Source: Candidatus Sulfopaludibacter sp. SbA3
Lineage (GTDB): Bacteria; Acidobacteriota; Terriglobia; Bryobacterales; Bryobacteraceae
Assembly (NCBI GenBank): GCA_945900935.1
Contig: CAMDKT010000248.1
Coordinates: 1 to 8,277, forward strand
Direction: 5' to 3'
DNA: 8,277 nucleotides
Shown here: piece after piece, positions 1-6,110 of the stretch
Numbering within the stretch: position 1 is the stretch's first letter
Layout: each line of letters starts with the position of its first letter
Notes under the pieces: model-generated
The model's database searches: none
Seen by the model: only the letters and a program-made list of their open reading frames with translations
Told to the model about the DNA's origin: nothing
Translations under genes and position numbers: made by a program

Positions 1-20
1 CGTCGCGGCGGTGGGAATGT

Positions 21-46
21 GGAAATCGCGCCTTTTTGCGATTTCC
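21..46. repeat. Perfect 9-bp hairpin
   Basis: GGAAATCGC (21-29) is the exact reverse complement of GCGATTTCC (38-46), with an 8-nt loop that includes five T residues. It is the first of two consecutive hairpins at the window's left edge. The T-run lies in the loop and not after the stem, so this is not a standard intrinsic terminator. Confidence 0.6.
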
Positions 47-50
47 AAGG

Positions 51-102
51 GCGGTGGGAAGAGAGCGAAAACCTGCGCTTGGTTTTCCTCGCTTTCCACC
101 GC
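51..102. repeat. Long imperfect hairpin
   Basis: The left arm (51-73) and right arm (81-102) are inverted copies around a 7-nt loop. The ends are perfect (GCGGTGG with CCACCGC; AAAACC with GGTTTT), and a few mismatches and one bulge lie between. With the preceding hairpin it makes a compact structured block. It may be a mobile-element end or a structured RNA; no promoter or partner gene identifies it. Confidence 0.55.
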
Positions 103-420
103 CCGCCATTTCCACGGCCGGTCTTGCGGGCCGAATGCTCTTGCCACTATCAGCTACTTCGGCGCTGGCGAACTTAAGGCGGCTCTCCTACCCACATGAA
201 ACAGCGAAGAAACCCCAAAACTTGGCGTCCTTTTTGTGGGCCGACCGTTAGTGGCCCAATCCTCTCCTCTTCGGAGACAGATCCCCGATGCGCTTTCATC
301 TGAGATCGCTGATCTGATTCAGGGAAAAAACGCACTCTCAAACTGGGGGATCGTCGGCTATCCGCAAGTTAGCCACAAACTGCGTTGACGGCGTGTCGGA
401 GCCTGAATTGATCCACAAGA
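103..420. other. Gene-free stretch left of the large nuclease gene
   Basis: No convincing gene is seen. A 6-bp inverted repeat TGGGCC/GGCCCA lies at 237-242 and 253-258. One plus-strand frame is open from about 200 to the TGA at 386-388 and could start at GTG 236. It reads like protein in its last 40 codons (for example SNWGIVGYPQVSHKLR) but lacks an ATG and a ribosome-binding site, so it may be the tail of a decayed gene. The right part contains direct repeat copy A (341-386). Confidence 0.4.
341..386 (+). repeat. Flanking direct repeat, copy A
   Basis: This 46-bp stretch matches 4377-4422 in the same orientation at 34 of 46 positions by eye count, without gaps. The best-kept part is the core ATCGTCGGCTATCCGCAA at 350-367. 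It lies 34 bp beyond the stop codon of the large minus-strand gene, so copies A and B bracket that gene. It could be a dispersed intergenic repeat, an old recombination or attachment site, or the remains of a repeated coding segment. Confidence 0.6.
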
Positions 421-424
421 TCAA
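408..424 (-). repeat. Short inverted repeat over a stop codon
   Basis: TTGATC (408-413) and GATCAA (419-424) are perfect inverted copies around CACAA. The element spans the TGA stop (complement of 421-423) of the large nuclease-domain gene. The stem is only 6 bp and AT-rich with no T-run after it, so it is at most a weak terminator. Confidence 0.3.
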
Positions 425-3400
425 CCTGCAAGCCTTGGGAGATCTGCAAAAAGGCTCACCCGAACTTTGCTCCTTATTCGTTCTAGCGCAAACTTCATCG
501 GAACCGGATTCCTGAATACAAGATGGCTCTCGATTGTCGGCGTCCCTGCAAGCTTGAGGTAACGCCGAAGCCTATTCGGATCAGCGCTCACCACGCTGAC
601 GCGGTCCAAGTGTTTCTTCAAGTCATCACGTTTGCCATCTCGCCTAAGTTCACCCCGATAGTCCGCCAACTGCTCGGAGACCTCCCCTACCGTCTTCTTA
701 TACTGCAAGTCTTTCCACTCGATTATTAGCACTCTCGCGGAGTCATTCGACCAAGCAATTACGTCGACATCACCATAGTCCCGATCGAACGACCGGCCCA
801 TCAGTTTTGTAATTTTTACTTCGAGCTGCGTCTGCCAGCCCAAGCCATTCAATCCATCAGCGACTTCACCATTAAAAGCCAGTCCGTTGTGATGGTTTGC
901 CGTTCCCAACCAAGTCTTCATCTTCTTGGAACAAGTCTGCCAACTTGGTATCTCACCAGATTTGAACGACATTGTAGTGTGTACGATGGACTCCCGTACC
1001 ATAGCCGGACACACGAGATATTCTGGATCTTCGCCCGTTGCAAATTGCAGCAACGGCCGCCGAATAACAGACAGGCGCCGACCGAAGCGCCAAGGTTGCC
1101 AGTCCTTGGCGCAGAAGCCTTCGGGCGCAGAGTCCCACCTTGGTCGCGGTACTAGGGTGACAGTTCTGAAGAAACGCACTAACTCATCAGGGTCTGCCTG
1201 TGTTGCCTTCCGAGCGAGCGTGAACAGGTCCGACATTCTAAGTGTCAGTATGGACTCTGATTTCTCCAACGCGATGCTATCCAATTCGTTCAAAAACTTG
1301 CCAAGGTCTGGAAGTGAGATGCCGAACTCCTCATTAAACGCTGGAGAAAACAGATCAGCTTTCAGAATTGGTGCGGTCCTTTCGTCGCTGCTCAATCCAT
1401 ACAGCCCTTCATATCGGTCTGCCGCCTCTTGGTACTGGGGCTCCCTACCCACTTTGCCGAAAGGCGTATAAATCGAATCATGAAACTCCTTATGGGTTTG
1501 GATGTCGCCAAGGGGAGTGATTCCGACTCTAGGCTCGACGGTGCCCCAGTAAATTGCATCTGACTCACCGGCAAGGTGAAATGCCATACTGGCTTTTGCC
1601 ATCAGAAAAGACAAGTCGATGTCGGTCATCACCGCCTTTCTCTCTTCCGGGCATTCACATATGGCGGCTTCGATCAAGATTCTGCAGCTGAGCTGCGCCG
1701 CGTTCAGCTCAGCTGCACGATCCAGCATCGCTTTTTTTGCGGCTTGTTTATTAAGGGCGAGGGCGAACTGTGCGCGCCCGGTACGCATCCACCGCCGCTT
1801 GTCGCATGCTGCAAGCTCGTAGTTCAAAATCAGTTTCCGAAGGACGGGTTCGCGGGCGTATCGACGCAGTTCCTCGCGGATGTCCTCAATGAGGACGCTA
1901 ACTGCATTGTTCAACAACTCCGTACACGGCTTGAGGCCGGTGATCTCAAACCCAGCACTGGGATTCTGAACGCGCCAGCCAAGGCCAAGTCTGCACAGAG
2001 CGGCATCGAGTTCACTAATCACAATCGGGTTTTGGCTTCTCCCGCTCAACAGCGAGTCTCGAATGTCCTGAGCGTTGAAGCTGTGTATAAATCGGGCATC
2101 GGCTGCGAAACAGATCGAGGCAGTCGCGCGCTCGATCTCCATTTCCGAGTGGCGTCCACACAAGGCTGCCACACCACGGACCATCGCCTCGACTAAGAGC
2201 CTTTCTGCAGTATGCTCAGGGCGATTGAAGGCGCACTGAAACTCTTGCTGTACTTCGATCCTGATGCTCGACCGTTCCTTGTTCGTGGTGATCGAGATAA
2301 GCCGCCGCAGTTCCTCTGTGCCCATACTGCCGTCCGTCGACAGCGAGTACGACCTGTCTAGCTGTGCAAACTCAAAGAAATACTCGACGGGGGACGTTGG
2401 GAGCGCATAAATGTCTTCGAGTATCGGCACCGTTCTTCGCAACCATGTACACAGCATCTCCCAATAGTGGAAGATCGCACCCGAGTCGGATTGTTCTGTC
2501 GCGGTGATGCGCAGCCACCACGGCCTGTTCTTACCCAACTGAACGGAACGCAGGACATCCTTCTGCAGGTCCCGCACGCTCATAAACGGGGCATTTTCAT
2601 CGCCACAATCAAAGAGGCCAGACTTGATGCGCTTAACGAGTACTTGGGTTCCACTGGAGTCCAGTACACGGCGCTCGTGAGATTCGCGCGCGACGGCATA
2701 ACGGGCGTTTCTCAATGCATTCTGCCGAACAACCACGATACCTTCCTCGGTTCCGCCGCGTGGAGGTGGCCCCGGCCTATGTTGGACAATTTCTCCGTCG
2801 AGTTCATCAACCCAAGCAGCTAGATTGAGTAGGCCATTAATGTTGATAATTGATACGTGTCGTTTCTGAACCTCGTTCTTTAGTCTAATTAGCTTCCATA
2901 GGCCAGCCTCGTCGAACCGCTCCATGTGCGAAAGAGTCGCGAAATCCGCCAGGCTGATGACCTCCGCGAACCATCCCTCGGGAGTGTCTTTCCGGAAAGG
3001 AAAGCGCACGGTCCGCCCCAGCCCCGCTACGACGACGAGGAGAAGCCCCTCTTTCGCACCCCGCTGTAATGCAATTCTTATTAGACGCGTTGAACCCTCT
3101 GTCAGCCTTTGTCCAACGGCGTTCGGATCAGCATTTGCTCCAGCGAGCCCCTTGTTATGAAATCCCGCCAAACCGTCGATGATCACATAAAGGGCGCACC
3201 ATCGAGACTGATCCAACGGCCACGCCAGGAGCACGGATGACGCATCAGCGTGACGGTATATCCGCAAACTATTTGGTTTCAGATGCGTGAACATCGGCAT
3301 TGCGCCAATCGTCAAGATGCACTCCTGCGTAAAGGAATACTCAAACGCTTCGGCCAATCCCATGGACTGAATGGTTTCGATAACGTAGCGGGTGATTGCG

Positions 3401-4176
3401 GTGGCAAAGGCCGTCGGTAATACTACGAGGATTCCGCTGGGATCACAGAATAAGGGTCGGCGCTCCAATTCGCTATGCCCAATATCTAGTTGCGCCGCGT
3501 TGTCCAATCTAATATGGTCAGGGTGTAGCAAGATGAATTCGTCGAGATCTCCCGGTTCAATCGCTAGGTTGTTCAGTTCCTCAAAGGAAAAGTCGAGCCT
3601 TCGTGATTCATCGGTAATACTGTTAAGGATGTCGTCTGGGATGGAAATGGCCGGATGTGGAGCCCCGAGCATGTGTTCAACCAGCCCATTGCGAATCAGA
3701 AGTCCCTGTGAAAGAGACAGCAGCGCATGGATGCTTTTCTCGATGGCCTGCAAGGGATATTCCGCAGACATGCTATCAACGACGTTAAGAATGCGTTGCA
3801 GGTGAAAGCCGGGAGATTCCCGTATTCCTTGCAGAATGCGAAAAGTTCCAGTGGTTGTTGAAACCAGGGTTGTGAACAGGTCCTCTCCCGGATCTTCGGC
3901 GGCACCGCACATGCCGGTGCCGAGTTCTGTGAAGAGCCTTTGGATTACTTCCGATGTCAAGGGCAACTCGCCCCTGCAGTGCCTTAGGGCCAAATGAAGT
4001 AGGACCGTGACGCGCAAGCACGACGACGCCATCGCAGGTTGAAGAAGCAGGGATGCTAGCGCGCGCATCGCCTTGTATAAATCTAGCGCTCGGAGTTGCT
4101 CGAGCACGCTTGGATGGGCGTGCTCAACGAGTTCAAGGGACAGGAGGCGATTTGGCGAGAACTCAGATGAACTCAT
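421..4176 (-). CDS. Large protein of unknown family with C-terminal PD-(D/E)XK nuclease-like domain
   Basis: The gene encodes 1251 aa. I do not recognise the family over most of its length. The last ~150 residues fit a PD-(D/E)XK nuclease core: a helix with E1104 (GEVADGL), then GDVDVIAW with D1136 and D1138, then VLIIEWKDLQ with E1153 and K1155, then a helix containing SEQLADY. All catalytic-type residues are present, so the domain looks active on nucleic acid. The rest is mostly alpha/beta globular sequence without signal peptide, membrane segment or a visible P-loop; a proline/glycine-rich linker (RPGPPPRGG) lies near residue 470, and a tract containing RLSVIRRPLL lies near 1035. The start is ATG 4174-4176: TAA and TAG codons lie in frame just upstream, so no earlier start is possible, although no Shine-Dalgarno sequence is visible. 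Sampled G+C is ~50-53% against ~65% in neighbouring genes, suggesting transfer. It stands alone, bracketed by repeats; a genome-defence role is plausible but inferred only. Confidence 0.9.
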   Translation of the reverse strand: MSSSEFSPNRLLSLELVEHAHPSVLEQLRALDLYKAMRALASLLLQPAMASSCLRVTVLLHLALRHCRGELPLTSEVIQRLFTELGTGMCGAAEDPGEDLFTTLVSTTTGTFRILQGIRESPGFHLQRILNVVDSMSAEYPLQAIEKSIHALLSLSQGLLIRNGLVEHMLGAPHPAISIPDDILNSITDESRRLDFSFEELNNLAIEPGDLDEFILLHPDHIRLDNAAQLDIGHSELERRPLFCDPSGILVVLPTAFATAITRYVIETIQSMGLAEAFEYSFTQECILTIGAMPMFTHLKPNSLRIYRHADASSVLLAWPLDQSRWCALYVIIDGLAGFHNKGLAGANADPNAVGQRLTEGSTRLIRIALQRGAKEGLLLVVVAGLGRTVRFPFRKDTPEGWFAEVISLADFATLSHMERFDEAGLWKLIRLKNEVQKRHVSIININGLLNLAAWVDELDGEIVQHRPGPPPRGGTEEGIVVVRQNALRNARYAVARESHERRVLDSSGTQVLVKRIKSGLFDCGDENAPFMSVRDLQKDVLRSVQLGKNRPWWLRITATEQSDSGAIFHYWEMLCTWLRRTVPILEDIYALPTSPVEYFFEFAQLDRSYSLSTDGSMGTEELRRLISITTNKERSSIRIEVQQEFQCAFNRPEHTAERLLVEAMVRGVAALCGRHSEMEIERATASICFAADARFIHSFNAQDIRDSLLSGRSQNPIVISELDAALCRLGLGWRVQNPSAGFEITGLKPCTELLNNAVSVLIEDIREELRRYAREPVLRKLILNYELAACDKRRWMRTGRAQFALALNKQAAKKAMLDRAAELNAAQLSCRILIEAAICECPEERKAVMTDIDLSFLMAKASMAFHLAGESDAIYWGTVEPRVGITPLGDIQTHKEFHDSIYTPFGKVGREPQYQEAADRYEGLYGLSSDERTAPILKADLFSPAFNEEFGISLPDLGKFLNELDSIALEKSESILTLRMSDLFTLARKATQADPDELVRFFRTVTLVPRPRWDSAPEGFCAKDWQPWRFGRRLSVIRRPLLQFATGEDPEYLVCPAMVRESIVHTTMSFKSGEIPSWQTCSKKMKTWLGTANHHNGLAFNGEVADGLNGLGWQTQLEVKITKLMGRSFDRDYGDVDVIAWSNDSARVLIIEWKDLQYKKTVGEVSEQLADYRGELRRDGKRDDLKKHLDRVSVVSADPNRLRRYLKLAGTPTIESHLVFRNPVPMKFALERIRSKVRVSLFADLPRLAG

Positions 4177-4222
4177 TGTCTATTACATGCTACTGCCGAT
4201 CGCGTGCGCCCGGAGCTTGTAC

Positions 4223-4248
4223 ATTCGTGTTCCTGATAATTCGTATTC
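4223..4248 (-). promoter_or_regulatory. Paired 10-mers upstream of the large gene (possible operator)
   Basis: ATTCGTGTTC (4223-4232) and ATTCGTATTC (4239-4248) are direct repeats with one mismatch, 16 bp apart centre to centre. They begin about 47 bp upstream of the large gene's ATG, in an AT-rich patch where its promoter would be expected. They could be a repressor or activator site. No regulator gene is seen nearby and a chance repeat is possible. Confidence 0.25.
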
Positions 4249-4376
4249 AGAATGTGCCGCCTTCGGCTATACGCCTCCCAAGCAGGCTGCGCAAACGCCG
4301 ATCGACAAATGACTGGACCAAGTGCATTGGCCGAAGCATTTGGAATCGCGCGCCCTGAAACGAAGTACTAATTCGG

Positions 4377-4422
4377 AACGCCGGAATCGTCGGCAACCCG
4401 GAAGCTAACCCCAAACGCCGTT
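4377..4422 (+). repeat. Flanking direct repeat, copy B
   Basis: This is the partner of copy A (341-386), 34 of 46 positions equal. Its core ATCGTCGGCAACCCGGAA (4386-4403) differs at only one of 18 positions from the complement of 7808-7825. It lies about 200 bp upstream of the large gene's start. The copies differ by about a quarter, so if they came from an insertion event it was not recent. Confidence 0.6.
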
Positions 4423-4464
4423 CTGGGAAGTTGCACTCAATCAGAAGCCCGCGACTGGATCGCT

Positions 4465-4499
4465 CGCAGCCGAGGTCACTTTGGCTGCGCGCTTATTTT
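4465..4499 (+). terminator. Hairpin with T-rich tail, terminator-like on plus strand
   Basis: CGCAGCC (4465-4471) and GGCTGCG (4483-4489) form a perfect 7-bp stem with an 11-nt loop. It is followed after three bases by TTATTTT (4493-4499). The layout fits an intrinsic terminator for rightward transcription, yet both flanking genes run leftward. It may be left over from a lost plus-strand gene, or shield cpaF from antisense transcription. Confidence 0.3.
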
Positions 4500-4502
4500 A
4501 AC

Positions 4503-4590
4503 GCCTATGCGTGGGTGCGGTGCGTGCGGGTGAACGATGCCGTCGCGGGTGCGGGTCGCGCGCGGGCGCGCGGGCGCGGCGAGCGGCCGA
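4503..4590. repeat. GC-rich low-complexity tract
   Basis: This tract downstream of the cpaF stop consists of short degenerate units such as GTGCGG, GTGCGGG and CGCGGGCG. It looks like simple-sequence DNA, not coding sequence. It marks the border between the lower-GC segment on the left and the high-GC block on the right. Confidence 0.4.
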
Positions 4591-4610
4591 ATGGCTCCGT
4601 CCGTGACTGG

Positions 4611-6071
4611 CTAAATGTTGACGCCGGCGACTTCGTCGAAGATGCCCGGAGGCAGGGTGATGCCGCTGATGCGCAGACGCTCCAGAATCGATGGCGTTTC
4701 GCCGCTCCACTCAAACTGGCCCTGGACTTTGCCTTCGGCCGTCACGCCGATGCGGCGGAAGCGGAAGATATCGCGGACAGCGATATGGTCGTCCTCGATT
4801 CCGATCACTTCGGAGATGTTGATGATCTTGCGGGAGCCGTCCTGGAGACGGGAAACCTGCACCACCATCTTGATGGCGCTGGCAAGCTGCTGCAAGATGA
4901 CCCGCGTGGGGATTTCGAGGTCGGCCATCAGGATCATGGCCTCTAAACGGGAGAAGGCGTCGCGGGGGGAGTTGGCGTGAATGGTCGTCATCGACCCTTC
5001 CACACCTGTGTTCATGGCCTGCAGCATGTCGAGGGCTTCGGCACCGCGGCACTCGCCGACGACGATGCGATCTGGGCGCATGCGGAGCGCGGTGCGGACG
5101 AGTTGGCGTTGGTTAATGCCGCCCTCTTTGGCTAAATTCGGAGGACGTGTTTCGAACTTGACGACGTGGCGCTGCTGAAGTTGCAACTCGGCCGTGTCCT
5201 CAATGGTGATGATGCGTTCGTCGGAGGGGATGAAGCGCGAGATGGCGTTGAGGGTGGTGGTTTTGCCGGAGCCGGTACCGCCGGAAATCAGGATGGTCGC
5301 TTTGGCCTGGACGCAAGCGGCGAGGAACTGCAGCATGGTTGGCATGATGGTGCGGTTGGCGATCATCTCATCGCTGGTGATGACGTGGCGGCCGAAGCGG
5401 CGAATGGATAACGACGGGCCATCGAGGGCGAGGGGGGGGATGATGGCGTTGACGCGGGAGCCGTCCTTAAGGCGGGCATCGACGATCGGCTGGGATTCAT
5501 CAACGCGGCGGCCGACCTGAGCGACGATCTTTTCGATGATGTGGAGGAGGTGGGCGTTATCGCGGAAACGGACGGCGGTAAGCTGGAGGCGGCCCTGGCG
5601 TTCGATGAAAACCTTATCGAAGGAGTTGACGAGAATGTCGGAGATGCTGGGCTCTTTGAGGAGGGGCTCCAATGGGCCGAGGCCGAGGACTTCGTCGAGG
5701 ACTTCTTCGACGATTTTGTTCTGTTCGGCTGTGGTCATGGGAACGCGTTCGTCATCGAGGAGGCGTTCGACGACGCGGCCGATTTCACTGCGGACACGTT
5801 CTTTGGGAATAGATGAGACGCGGTCGAGATCAAGGACGCCGATGAGTTTTTTGTGGATTTCCGACTTGAGTTCGAAGTAGCGATCCGAGGTCCGGGCGGC
5901 GTGGGAAGTGGCCGGATGGCGTTCCTTGGAGGTGTTGCGTTCAGGCGCGGCGCTGGCGGCACGGGGAACTTTGACGACGGTCTGCGTGTTCCTGGCGGCC
6001 ATTAACTGGGCTAGCGAAGGGCGGCCAATGGACGTCGGAGCGGATTCGGGTGTTTTGGGTTCAGTTGACAC
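4611..6071 (-). CDS. cpaF: CpaF/TadA-family secretion ATPase
   Basis: The gene encodes a 486-aa cytoplasmic ATPase of the type II/IV secretion superfamily that powers Tad (Flp) pilus assembly and related secretion. A variable ~65-residue N-terminal tail is followed by the CpaF N-terminal domain and the RecA-like core. The Walker A motif GGTGSGKT is at 264-271 (K270). The acidic segment ITIEDTAEL contains E291 and D292. The Walker B region RIVVGECRGAEAL contains E340, and the His box TTIHANSP contains H365. All are intact and the length is normal. The first possible start is GTG 6069-6071, since TGA lies in frame six codons upstream. No clear Shine-Dalgarno sequence precedes it; Met24 (ATG ending at 6002) is an alternative. 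It runs divergently from the sulfatase gene. The usual partners tadB and tadC are not downstream; the repeat-bracketed large gene lies there instead. Family assignment is firm; which machine it serves is unknown. Confidence 0.95.
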   Translation of the reverse strand: MSTEPKTPESAPTSIGRPSLAQLMAARNTQTVVKVPRAASAAPERNTSKERHPATSHAARTSDRYFELKSEIHKKLIGVLDLDRVSSIPKERVRSEIGRVVERLLDDERVPMTTAEQNKIVEEVLDEVLGLGPLEPLLKEPSISDILVNSFDKVFIERQGRLQLTAVRFRDNAHLLHIIEKIVAQVGRRVDESQPIVDARLKDGSRVNAIIPPLALDGPSLSIRRFGRHVITSDEMIANRTIMPTMLQFLAACVQAKATILISGGTGSGKTTTLNAISRFIPSDERIITIEDTAELQLQQRHVVKFETRPPNLAKEGGINQRQLVRTALRMRPDRIVVGECRGAEALDMLQAMNTGVEGSMTTIHANSPRDAFSRLEAMILMADLEIPTRVILQQLASAIKMVVQVSRLQDGSRKIINISEVIGIEDDHIAVRDIFRFRRIGVTAEGKVQGQFEWSGETPSILERLRISGITLPPGIFDEVAGVNI

Positions 6072-6092
6072 GCGCGGGCAAATTTCTCAAAC
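6065..6092 (+). promoter_or_regulatory. Possible promoter of the sulfatase unit
   Basis: A perfect -35 hexamer TTGACA lies at 6065-6070, overlapping the first codons of the divergent cpaF gene. No good -10 hexamer follows at 16-18 bp (the best is TCAAAC at 6087-6092). If used, transcription would start only about ten bases before the TTG start codon. In GC-rich DNA a single hexamer is weak evidence. Confidence 0.2.
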
Positions 6093-6110
6093 CCAAGGTA
6101 GCATGAGAAG

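Larger units (their letters stand above)
1..140. mobile_element. Possible non-coding end of an insertion sequence
   Basis: No gene is visible here. The stretch holds an 11-bp direct repeat, GGCGGTGGGAA, at 7-17 and 50-60, a hairpin at 21-46, a long imperfect hairpin at 51-102 and a small CGGCC/GGCCG inverted repeat (115-119 with 129-133). Alternating GTGGGAA/TTTCCAC motifs of this kind remind me of the folded non-coding tail after istB in some IS21-family elements. That is recollection, not a match made here. No transposase lies in the window and no terminal inverted repeat or target duplication could be fixed, so the element could equally be another repeat or a structured RNA. Confidence 0.25.
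4177..4610. other. Gene-free stretch between the large gene and cpaF
   Basis: These 434 bases hold no convincing gene. They should contain the promoter of the large minus-strand gene, but no good -35/-10 pair was found. Seen here are two near-identical 10-mers at 4223-4248, direct repeat copy B at 4377-4422, a terminator-like hairpin at 4465-4499 and a GC-rich low-complexity tract at about 4503-4590. A fragment at 4261-4300 shares TCGGCTAT with repeat A and CAAACGCCG with repeat B at different spacing and may be a decayed further copy. Confidence 0.45.

Noticed and set aside
7..60. Spaced repeats that could suggest a CRISPR array
   Set aside because: Only two 11-bp copies exist, the sequence between them folds on itself, and no cas gene is visible.
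926..2823. Several plus-strand open frames of about 90-206 codons (for example 926-1471, 1576-2196, 2467-2823)
   Set aside because: They lie wholly inside the antisense of the 1251-aa gene, lack ribosome sites and show no recognisable family features.
341..4422. Flanking repeats read as integron attC sites
   Set aside because: The paired inverted core sites (RYYYAAC and GTRRRRY style) needed for attC could not be made out, and no integrase gene is in the window.
4431..5880. Plus-strand open frames opposite cpaF, some over 100 codons
   Set aside because: cpaF is certain from its motifs; these are long only because high-GC DNA has few stop codons on the opposite strand.
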